Source: Endomychus coccineus
Taxonomy: Eukaryota > Arthropoda > Insecta > Coleoptera > Endomychidae
Length of the DNA stretch: 64,000 nucleotides
Assembly: GCA_958510875.1 (NCBI GenBank)
Contig: OY294067.1
Coordinates: 281,437,242-281,501,241 of the forward strand
Direction of reading: 5' to 3'
A model generated the notes under the pieces. That model worked only from the letters and a program-made list of their open reading frames with translations. It ran no database searches and had not been told where the DNA came from. Each line of letters begins with the position of its first letter. Position 1 is the first letter of the stretch. Positions 1 to 9,100 of this stretch are shown piece after piece. The position numbers and the translations under genes are program-made.

Positions 1-2
1 TC

Positions 3-1766
3 TTGACAAACAAGAAGAACAAACAGAAAGCAGAAGTAGGTACTGCAAAGAATCGTCTTAACTATCATACAAAAATAACAAAAGAGTTCTTAAATGCTAA
101 CCCTGAAATTTTAGTTTTGAACGCGGATAAATGTAATAAAACCGTCATAATGCATAGAAATGACTATGAAAAGAAAATAGAAAACCTTTTAAATGATGAA
201 ACAACTTATAAAAAATTAAAATCTGATCCTACTTTATCAATACAAAATAACATGAATAAATTGATAAATAATTGGCACAAAAATAAGATAATCCCTATTG
301 AATTGAAAAATAAATTAATTTGCCATAATGGGCTAGCACCTTATATCTATGGGCTTCCAAAACTACATAAAATTGATATACCTCTAAGACCCATTATTAG
401 TAATATAGGAGCGCCTACTTACAATTTATCAAAATTTTTATCAAAATCGATCAATAATATAATAGGAAATAATGAATTTTATGTGAAAGACTCATGGCAT
501 TTTAATGAATTTATAAAAAATCAATCCGTACCCGTAAACCATCAACTAATTTCCTTAGACGTTGTTTCTTTATTTACAAATATACCAGTCGATTTGGCAT
601 TGAATAGCATCAAAAAACGTTGGGCAGAGATTAAAAACCACACACCTCTAGATCAATCGGAATTTATAAATGCTGTGAAGTTTTGTTTAGAATGCACTTA
701 TTTTCAGTACGGTGAACAATATTTTGGACAAATATTCGGCACAGCAATGGGATCTCCTATTTCTGCTACCATTGCTAACCTCGTTATGGAATGCCTGGAG
801 GAATCTGTTATAAGTTCATTAGATTTTCGGCCCGTATTTTTTAAACGGTATGTAGATGATTGCCTTATGTGTCTTCCCAATGACAAAATTCAGTACGTGA
901 TTAATAAATTTAACAATTTCCACTGTAAACTTCAATTTACCTGTGAAATAGAAGTTAACAAAAACATAAATTTCTTAGATATGAATATTAGGCATGATGC
1001 AGATGGAGAAATAAAAACTTCGTGGTTTACTAAAGAAGTTTGGTCTCAACGCTATCTTCACTTCAATTCCGTTGCACCAACTTGTTATAAAAAAAGCGTC
1101 ATAAACAGTCTTACAGACCGCGCGGTTAAATTGTCCCACCCAGAGGACCGTCCCAAAAATCTAAAAATTGTTCGTAATACACTGGAATTGAATGGCTACC
1201 CAAAAACTTTTTTCAATCCTATTATTAAAGAGAGAATAAACAAAATTTATAATGGAGCGTCATATAAAAATAACGTAAAAGGTAATTCAGACAATTATAT
1301 AACTTTACCATACATTCCGGAGACCTCAGAGAAAATTAAGAAATGTTTGAAAAAGTATGATATAAACGTAGCGCATAAACCTACTAACTGTGTTGGGAAA
1401 TATTTCTCAAATCTAAAACCTGTAATTCCTAAAGATAAACAAACCCACACAGTATACAAATTAAATTGTTTAGATTGTGATGGGACCTATACTGGTATCT
1501 CTAAACAATATTTACAAAAAAGAATGTATGGCCATAAGTATAGCACAAGAAACAAAAACTTAGAAAATTCCACCGCGCTTGCTAAACATTGCTTTGATTA
1601 TAACCATCAATTTGATTACAAGAATGTTAATATTTTAACTAAGGAAACCAATTATTATAAAAGATCTATTCTGGAGATGATTCATATAAAACGTGACTCC
1701 AAGTCTGTTAATCATAGGAGTGACGTTCAAACACTAAGTCATATTTATACTAATTTAATTAATTAA
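3..1766 (+). CDS. Penelope-like element polyprotein: reverse transcriptase plus GIY-YIG endonuclease
   Basis: An uninterrupted 587-codon ORF that may start left of the window. Seen in sequence: RT motif A-like LISLDVVSLFTNIP near residue 180, GTAMGSPIS near 245, the catalytic YVDD near 282, then a linker and a C-terminal endonuclease (YKLNCLDCDGTYTG near 485-499, then R and H, then a terminal EMIHIK helix). PLE proteins use the RT to copy their RNA and the GIY-YIG domain to nick the target. The GIY half reads TVYKL rather than GVYxL and the YIG half reads YTG, so endonuclease activity may be weakened. The ORF has no stop or frameshift, which makes it the best-preserved mobile coding region here. 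It lies on the strand opposite to the surrounding highwire intron. Confidence 0.93.
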   Translation: MTNKKNKQKAEVGTAKNRLNYHTKITKEFLNANPEILVLNADKCNKTVIMHRNDYEKKIENLLNDETTYKKLKSDPTLSIQNNMNKLINNWHKNKIIPIELKNKLICHNGLAPYIYGLPKLHKIDIPLRPIISNIGAPTYNLSKFLSKSINNIIGNNEFYVKDSWHFNEFIKNQSVPVNHQLISLDVVSLFTNIPVDLALNSIKKRWAEIKNHTPLDQSEFINAVKFCLECTYFQYGEQYFGQIFGTAMGSPISATIANLVMECLEESVISSLDFRPVFFKRYVDDCLMCLPNDKIQYVINKFNNFHCKLQFTCEIEVNKNINFLDMNIRHDADGEIKTSWFTKEVWSQRYLHFNSVAPTCYKKSVINSLTDRAVKLSHPEDRPKNLKIVRNTLELNGYPKTFFNPIIKERINKIYNGASYKNNVKGNSDNYITLPYIPETSEKIKKCLKKYDINVAHKPTNCVGKYFSNLKPVIPKDKQTHTVYKLNCLDCDGTYTGISKQYLQKRMYGHKYSTRNKNLENSTALAKHCFDYNHQFDYKNVNILTKETNYYKRSILEMIHIKRDSKSVNHRSDVQTLSHIYTNLIN

Positions 1767-2310
1767 TATTCTTGCAAATTCCTACTTACGTCCTTATAAT
1801 GTAAAAGTTTACTTTAGGTAGAATTGTCTAAAGTATTTCTCACAGGCCAGAGACCTTCTTTTATCACATAATAAATTATGACATCTGGCGCTTAAATGAA
1901 CACTTGAGATGGTCTCGTCTGTTAGCAAAGAGGATAGAACTCTTTGTATGTTAGTCTCTCGCAGACATTTATGAAATGTGTTCGTATTTATTGATGATTC
2001 TACTTAATAGTGGATTTTTAATTTTTACGCTGCAACATTGCTGTGTTATAGTTCCGATTTCATGTCTCCGTTCGTTTCGCGACGTTGGCATTTAAACGAA
2101 ATTTGTGCGATAAGGACGCTTTGTGTTATTACAGTATTTCTAAGTAATCAGGTTTTTGTATTAATAAGTCTTCTGATGATGGTCGTGAGACCGAAACGTA
2201 CGTAAAGACGAGGGTAAAAATAAAAATATATGTGTTAATGTGACCTATTTCCCGAGAATTGTGTATTAATTCATACGTGGGTCAAGAATCTTTATTATAT
2301 TCATTTGTAT
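1767..2310 (+). mobile_element. 3' non-coding end of the Penelope-like element
   Basis: AT-rich sequence directly after the PLE stop codon, with no ORF. The segment from about 2165 to 2300 recurs in reverse orientation at about 54180-54320 and 55660-55800, which supports it as the conserved terminal (pseudo-LTR) region of a PLE family. It contains the hammerhead motif listed separately. The exact 3' boundary is inferred from the end of the shared sequence. Confidence 0.7.
2168..2209 (+). ncRNA. hammerhead ribozyme motif (type I) in PLE 3' region
   Basis: All core elements are present in order. Stem I is GUCUU (2168-2172) with AAGAC (2205-2209). The core CUGAUGA is at 2173-2179. Stem II is GGUC-GUGA-GACC (2181-2192). 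GAAA follows (2193-2196). A very short stem III uses ACG/CGU closing a UA loop. The predicted cleavage is after GUA, between 2204 and 2205. Eukaryotic PLEs are known to carry hammerheads of this minimal type in their pseudo-LTRs, so both the fold and the location fit. Self-cleavage is inferred. Confidence 0.8.
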
Positions 2311-2474
2311 CTAATTTCTTATAACATTATTTTGTAGGCCTTGCTTTAACTGCAAATCAAGAAATTTGAGGTTCTGACCCCTCTCTTGAAGCCTATATTC
2401 GATTTGCTCTTATGTAGTATAAATAGCTTTTATACCTATAGTTTTGTTTCGTCTTAGAAATACTTAGTTATTTA
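2310..2474. other. AT-rich intron sequence, nothing recognised
   Basis: Between the PLE 3' end and a transposase remnant. No ORF, RNA gene or clear repeat is visible. Confidence 0.4.
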
Positions 2475-3330
2475 TGAAAAATTACATTGAGTAAATGACC
2501 GCCACGACAAACCAGACAATGACCAACTCTATTTTGAACGTGTAGCATAGCTAGAGCAATATTTCAGCTGGAATTTTTCGCAATTTCTTCATGAATATTT
2601 GCCTTCACGTGTTCTAACGTTTGTGAGCGATTGATGTACTTTATTTATCAAATGTCGTCAAATCAGGGGAATGAGGCGGCTACTCAACATCTCCATTTCT
2701 TGCGAGCGGCCTGGCAGGGAAAACGTCTCTAAGAAAAGCGCCCTGTATGGCATGTGACGCCATCCTGCTGGAAACAGAAGTTTTCCATGCCAGTCACATG
2801 TCATTTTTCGATACCGTTCTCCATCAACAGTAACTATATTCTCCCTGACATCTTCAAAAAAGAAGGGTCCAATGATTCGTTCTGTGCGAATTGCGCACCA
2901 AACAACGATTTTTTGTTCAAACTGCACTTTCTCTTAAATAAAACGAGTTTTATGTTCCCCAAAAACGATGATTTGCTTGTTAACACGACCAGAAAGGCAA
3001 CAATTTGCTTCATCGCTCATTATCAAATTGCTTCCACCAAGTTCGTAACGATTCGTGCGTATTGCAAATGTCTTCGAACATCAATTAGCCATAGTTTGAA
3101 TTTTTTATGGATACATACGCAAGTCTGGGCGCAAAATTTTTCTTAAATTCCGCTCAGACAACACTAGTTGCGCCGCACGGCTTCTTGTGGAAGTTGTTGG
3201 TTCTTCTTGAACGTCAGCCCGAACAAGCTTAGTTTTTTCGTTTCAACGACCAGAACGAGGTCGTCCAGTATGCTTTACATCACTTACTGTGCCATTCTCT
3301 AAAAATGCATTTGGTAAAGGATGAACAGTT
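2475..3330 (-). pseudogene. IS630/Tc-mariner-type transposase, frameshifted remnant
   Basis: On the minus strand several frames together give a transposase order: a basic HTH-linker segment (RPRSGR, TEKTKLVRADVQEEP) around 3170-3270, the block VVWCAIRTERIIGPFFFE with VTVDGERYRKM around 2810-2920, an FQQDGVTCHT-like second-Asp block near 2755 in another frame, and a GDVxxPPHSPDLT block near 2660-2690. The C-terminal part reaches about 2475. Frameshifts and stops split it repeatedly, so it cannot make active enzyme. No terminal inverted repeats were found. Confidence 0.75.
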
Positions 3331-3420
3331 TCTCTCTCTTCGACCGGGACACGCTCTCCTAAAAGCGCAATGTTATCGAAGAAACATTTCGGAAATAGAA
3401 TTTAACAATTTCTGAGCTTT

Positions 3421-3977
3421 CTTTAGACCACGGTCGTTCATACAGGTCTGGAAACTCGAGTTTCCTATGTGAGAAGTGGGACCGCTAAGCGTCGACGTCA
3501 CGTGAGAGTATTCTCTGACAACTGTCATTCTCAAGTTGTAAACACAAGGAATACCCTGCGTTTTTAGAAACAAATTAAGAAATTGTGCATTGTGCCGAAA
3601 TGCAAAACGGGGTACAGAAGTGTAAAGTAAGAAACTTCTGTTTTTAAAGTGTCGAAAGATGCGGAAATGCGAAAAAAGTGGATGTTTGCGATTCCGGATA
3701 GAAATCGTTTTAACGAAGTTTTTTTAAGTGTGCGAGCATGTATAACGAAAAAGGGTTATTTTTAAGGTGAGTAATACATTTTGACAAGAGTAACAGTTCT
3801 ATTCCTCTCTCAAATCAGAATACTTAGTAACACTGCTTGCGATTCCGGAAAGAAATCGTTTTACCGATCCAAGCGCTAGCTAGTGGCTGAGCGAGGGACT
3901 AAGAGTTTGTCGACGCGTAAGAGACCCATGTCAAACATACGAGTCCCCAGACCTGTATGTACGACCGTGCTTTAGAC
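3421..3977. mobile_element. P-element-like MITE with THAP remnant (copy 1)
   Basis: The element is 3429-3969 (541 bp). Its ends are inverted repeats (CACGGTCGTTCATACAGG and its complement-like partner ending ACGACCGTG). Both sides are flanked by the identical 8 bp CTTTAGAC (3421-3428, 3970-3977). An 8-bp duplication fits the P superfamily. Inside, from 3599 on the plus strand, the start of a THAP DNA-binding domain can be read (C-x-x-GYKSV, then W), the N-terminal domain of P transposases. The segment 'gcgattccgga' plus following bases occurs twice (near 3689 and 3839), an internal partial duplication missing from copy 2. Non-autonomous. Confidence 0.85.
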
Positions 3978-4376
3978 GAATAGGGTTCCATAACAAAATT
4001 CTGTATCTTTCTACGTTAATAGTGAATCAACGTGATGTGGATGTTCTAAATGTGCTCTGTGAATAAGATCAAAATTTAAAGTGTAATAAGACAGATAAAT
4101 ACATGAAATTTTCATGAACACATACTCATAGTGCAAGTGTTAATTTGGTAAATTTTGGAAATAATAACACCTATAAATCGTGAGTAATAAGTAAATAAGT
4201 ATTTCCTAAATCAATTTACTTATATTTCATGAATAACTGCTATCTGCACTTTTTATGAATATCGATAACAGTCCCAAACAGCTGCACGTACAAGAAATTC
4301 GCATCAGCCACCGGACAGGTACCGCACATTTTAGTGAACCCTAATAACTGTATTCTTTTCAACGCAATTTCATCGA
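3978..4376. other. intron sequence upstream of LINE ORF1
   Basis: No gene. A stretch of about 28 bp at 4024-4052 (AACGTGATGTGGAT core) is nearly repeated at 4449-4475 inside the following ORF1, so this interval probably contains a scrap or 5' leader of the same LINE. Confidence 0.4.
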
Positions 4377-5537
4377 GTGCCTGTTTCTTACACGTCAACA
4401 GTTAAAATGGCGGATGGAACTAGTGAAAAAATTGCGGACATAAACAATCAACGTGATGTGGATATTTTAAATGTTCTAAATACTATATCGAGACCATGTA
4501 CAGTTTGCAACAATGTTGCAAAAAGTGGACGTAAATGCATAAACTGTTCTACGGTGTACCACAAAAGTTGGTCCAAAAGACTGAGAAACGTTGTGATAAT
4601 GGATGATCAACATCTAAAATGTTGTGAACAAGAGCAAAAACCAGCGGAAATTCCTGTCAATTTAGCCAACTCAGACGAATCTGAAAGCGACTTAGATATA
4701 TCATTCTGCAGTGATTCCAATAACTCTGATCCTAGAATGGTAGAAATTGCTCACTTAAAATATATAATTAAACAAAAGGATCTTTTCATCAATTCCTTGC
4801 AAGATATCATCAAACTGTATAAAAAAATGGAACGAAATTCGGTTCTTCAAGTCCCGCCATCTAGCGCGAGCCCCCCGATCTCAGCAATTCCAGAAATCAC
4901 CCATGTCGCATCGACATCTAGCGGCAACATCTGTACCCCTAAAGTACCCATCGCAAAACAGTTTACGACATTAAGTAGTAACCAACAAGTGAACTGCAAT
5001 AAACCGAAGCAAACAAATAAAGTAAATAAACCGTCAAATGAGGTTAGATCATCTGAACAATCGATTTATATGAGAAAATCAATCGATGAAGTCCCTAAAT
5101 CGAACCAAATCAATATAATTAAAAGAGATGATGTAGCTCAAGCCATTAAAATGGCTCAGGAAAACATCGAAGAGGACTGGCGGCCAGCAGGACGTAAACA
5201 AAGAAATTTTACAAAAAGAAAGAATGCGGTTGTTGGAACCATGTCGCGTGAAGCCGGAGTAAATGGACCAAAAACCGTTTCAAAAAAAGCCTTTCTGAGG
5301 ATAACAAGGCTACATACAAGTACAACAGTAGCTACACTGACTCAATTTCTTAAACCACTGTTTAAAGAAGTTATATGTGAGGAAATTGACACAAAATATC
5401 CTGAGTATTATAAGGCATTTAAAGTAACTATTGACTTGCATAATGTTGAGAGAGCCATGGATGCAAAAATTTGGCCTGAGGGTGCATATGTATCCCGTTT
5501 TTTCCACCGCAGAAGCCCGAATGTAAAAGTGAAGTAG
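4377..5537 (+). CDS. LINE ORF1-like protein with N-terminal zinc finger
   Basis: A 386-residue ORF; the methionine at 4407 (MADGTSEK) is an equally good start. Near residues 40-75 a PHD/treble-clef-like Cys/His cluster is seen (CTVC, CINC, YHKSW, CC). A low-complexity Ser/Pro/Asn linker follows. The C-terminal block of about 100 residues (KAFLRITRLHTSTTVATL to WPEGAYVSRFF) matches the style of gag-like or RNA-binding domains of insect LINE ORF1 proteins of the CR1/jockey type. This would be the nucleic-acid-binding chaperone of the element. The ORF itself is uninterrupted, but the RT-bearing ORF2 that should follow is missing. Family assignment is inference. Confidence 0.65.
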   Translation: MPVSYTSTVKMADGTSEKIADINNQRDVDILNVLNTISRPCTVCNNVAKSGRKCINCSTVYHKSWSKRLRNVVIMDDQHLKCCEQEQKPAEIPVNLANSDESESDLDISFCSDSNNSDPRMVEIAHLKYIIKQKDLFINSLQDIIKLYKKMERNSVLQVPPSSASPPISAIPEITHVASTSSGNICTPKVPIAKQFTTLSSNQQVNCNKPKQTNKVNKPSNEVRSSEQSIYMRKSIDEVPKSNQINIIKRDDVAQAIKMAQENIEEDWRPAGRKQRNFTKRKNAVVGTMSREAGVNGPKTVSKKAFLRITRLHTSTTVATLTQFLKPLFKEVICEEIDTKYPEYYKAFKVTIDLHNVERAMDAKIWPEGAYVSRFFHRRSPNVKVK

Positions 5538-5999
5538 CTGAAACGCATTTCGACTCTTTTAGATTAGACTCCCGTGTCAAAGAAATAACACAATTAAAAC
5601 AATATTCCATGGCTGGGTATATTTTGCTGCACCCCATAATCATTTTAAAAACGATGTGGATCGAAGCAAACTTCATCAAATACCTAAATACTTATTTCGG
5701 CCATTGTATTGCTATTTTAAGATTTAGAACAAATAATGATAAATTAGTTGGTTTTGTAGCGTCTTTAAATATGCAAATAAATCCCTTCTACAGGCAATTT
5801 CAAGGAAATTTAATCTCCTGAAGGTGACAACAAGTATATTGTCACCTAATATTAATAATCACAGCCTCCATAACCTCAGTATAGGTAAGTAGCTATCCTT
5901 TGAAAACATTCATTTATCAATATATCTAGAAAATTTTGGCAAAACTTGGATCAAAACTATATCGCAAATGAACAATTAAGGGAGTAATGGAGCAAATAC
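5538..5999 (+). mobile_element. 5' remnant of LINE ORF2, then intron
   Basis: After ORF1 an open stretch to about 5820 carries further ORF1/spacer-like sequence. At about 5850-5875 an 'INNHSLHNL'-like reading resembles the start of LINE ORF2. The element then breaks off about 120 bp before a highwire exon. No RT domain follows, so this is a truncated, dead copy. Confidence 0.4.
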
Positions 6000-6184
6000 C
6001 TGCAATGGAATTGGTTCTTCGAACAGAAGCGGATACTTCTGTCGAGGTCCACATTCGTACGGAATCTCCTCGGTTTCGCCAAGCAGTTCACCATCTCCTT
6101 CTTGTTCTCCACCGTCAGGGCCTAAATCTAAAAGTTTCAATTTTGCGGTATATTCACCGCGTCCCCCAAATAGTCCAAAACCAC
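6000..6184 (-). CDS. hiw: highwire coding exon 15 (last in window)
   Basis: 185 nt; acceptor TTTCAG, donor GTATTT. Reads GGFGLFGGRGEYTAKLKLLD and ends EEPIPLQ in phase 0, inside PHR domain 1. The next exon of this domain was looked for to the left and not found, so that intron exceeds 6 kb. Confidence 0.93.
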
Positions 6185-9100
6185 CTGAAATCACCGATGT
6201 TATTCTTAATGCGTAAGTCAGTACAATATACTCAAAAACAGGGACAATGTTAATAACGAGTTCATCCTCGAAGTTCTCCAAGTAAATCCCCTGTTGCATG
6301 GGGAACAATGAGGTTTAATCAAATATAGGTAACATTGTACCATCGTACAAGCAAGAGAGAAGATTTTGAACTTACCCAACAAAATATCGGTGTCTGTCAT
6401 GAACCTAATAGCTTCAATGCTATGTCCTGAATATCCCCAGCCTCCGCCGTGACTTTCGAATCTGTTAACATATTGAAAATCTTCTTTGGAGTATTGTTTC
6501 CCTGAAATCAGTTGCCGATCGTCGATTTCTTCCTTCACTGCGGCCATTTGCAGTTCGTGCGCCACGGTAAGAGTATCCAAACAACATAATAAATTAATCG
6601 CTGCTTGAAATCTGGTAACGAAGCAGTTCGTGACGACTGGAAGAGCCAATTCTGGTGTCAAAATTAAAGACATATTGAAATTCCAATCTTTCGACGTTAC
6701 GTCGTTCTGTATCTTAGAATGCATCGGCGTCTTCTCGACTTTTCTATTTTTCATTTGCAATTCCGAAGCAATGATGTTATAACATTCGATTTCGTGATTG
6801 ACAGAGTTATAAGACCAAAGCACGTTGTATATCGGATCCAAGCAAATCGATTTGCCACAGAAATCGACTTGATCTTTGTTCTTGAACGAATTGCAATTTC
6901 CGTCCCGCTTGTTGATTATGAGACACATAAACGTTTTCGAACCGTCTTCGTGATTTGGAACCAATACTGTAAAAAAGAGTAAAATCGTGTGGCAAAAGTT
7001 GTAAACAGTAAATGATTCTCCCTCTCGTAGAACTAAATAATGTTAGTCATGGTAGGTATTTAATGAAAACAGGTACAGTGCGAGGAAGCATTTCGATTTC
7101 ATTGTCTATTTTATAATCCGGGTTTTGTAGAACTCGAATCTAGGTAAATTTAAAGTTAGGTTATTTCTTAAAAATTAACCAGATGGCGTCACATAAATAT
7201 GTTATATGTTAGAGATTACTAGTTGAACGATATTGGCATTCGGTTCTGGATTACGGTGCTATGGGCCACTTTCTCAGGTCTAGGTGGTTGAAGGAAGTAC
7301 TCAATGCCTAACAGACCTAGAAACACTAAGTTTCGCCCAGTGTATTGGCGGTCTCAGGAAATCTCAGAACTGAGGATGCTATGCATTCCAAAAGAAAGGA
7401 AATTGTCCAGAGTAAACACAGCTAACGAAGTGGAGGCGATTCAGTCAGCCTATGAGGATTATAAAGCCTCAAAAAAGAACCTAAGAAAGGCTATAAACAA
7501 CTCTAAGAGAGAATGTTGGAAAGCTCTCTGCAAAGAACTAGACAACGATACATGGGGAAACGCTTGTAAAATCGCCACGAGGATACATGGGACTTGCAAC
7601 CACAAATAAAACTCCATATGAACTAGCAGAGGAAATAATCAACAAACTATTTCCGGTTCATAAGGAATTTCTGAGAAGAAACCTACAAAACATCGAAACA
7701 ACACCGTTCACGACACACGAGCTGACACTGGCTTCAAAGAAATTGAGAGTCAGGAGCGCAGCAGGAAACCATCAAATACCCACAAAAGTAGTAAAAATAG
7801 CTATTAGCGAATTCCCAGAGGAAATATTGAGTATCATGAACTCAGTATTAGACGAATTTCCAACTATATGGAAGCAAGCGAAAGTTGTGCTACTGAAGAA
7901 ATCAAATAAACCAGAAGGTGTCCCATTTTCATATAGGCCAATTTGCCTATTGAATGTGGAGGGGAAGGTTCTAGAACATCTTATACTAAGCAGACTGAAT
8001 ACCTTTTTAGACGAAAAAAAGGTCATCTCGGATAGCCAATTTGGATTCCCGGAAAGGGAAGTCCACAATTGACGCAATGAAGATGATCATGGAAAAACTG
8101 ACCATGGTAACATCAGGTCCATACAACAGAAGGAAAATAGGGTGCATAATCATCCTGGACATAAAATAAAGAAAGCGTTTAATTCCGCATCTCGTAAAAT
8201 AATATTAAAGAATCTAGATGCTATCGGTCTAGATAGTGACCTCAAGAAATTAATAGGAAGCTATCTAATCAAATAGAACCATCGAAAGTATCTACAAAGA
8301 CACTAAATTGACCAGAAACGTCGATAGCGGCGTACCTCAAGGATCAATATTGGGCCCCACTCTATGGAATATTCAATACAATGAAGTTCTAGAGATGGAC
8401 TTGCCAGAAGGAATATCAACAGTAACTTTTGCCGACGATCTAGCGGTCGTAGCAATAGCTAGAGACCATTAGGAACTCGAGGAAAGAGTAAATGGGGCCA
8501 TAAGGATAATAAACCATTGGATAACCTCAAACGGATTAACACTAGCGACGGAAAAAACCGAAGCGGTGATTATAACAACCAAAAGGGTGGTCCCTCCCAT
8601 ATCCTTCAAGGTAAAGGAGGTCACGATTACTCCCCAACAAGCCATCAAATATCTTGGAGTATGGATAGACACAAAAGGGTCCTATAAGGTTTATTTACTC
8701 ATGCCAAATATAGACGGCCCATCTAGCGGCAAGAGAAGACTGATTAACTCAGTAGCCATATCTACGGCACTATATGCTATTCCGGTATAACGAAGCTTAA
8801 ATTTTAAAATATCATTTATTTTAGATCAGGCAGGAAATACGAATATTACATGTAAACTCCGGTGAAATAGTTCATTATTTCAACAGATATGCGTGAACTC
8901 CGAATGTGTACTCCGTGATTGTCACTTTTCTAAATCTCCGTAATTTTGAATAAGGGTAATTATTTCGATAAATGAATCGCACATGTGCAATTCATGCCCG
9001 CTTAAAAATTGCATTCATTCCGATTAACCTATGTTGCAAAAACGGAGATATGGTAAGTTAACGCATCAAAGTTTGAACTGCCTTATCTATAAAAAGGGCG

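Noticed and set aside
704..886. 60-codon minus-strand frame inside the PLE ORF
   Set aside because: Antisense shadow of the reverse transcriptase.
2754..3146. 130-codon plus-strand frame
   Set aside because: Antisense shadow of the minus-strand transposase remnant; no domain of its own.
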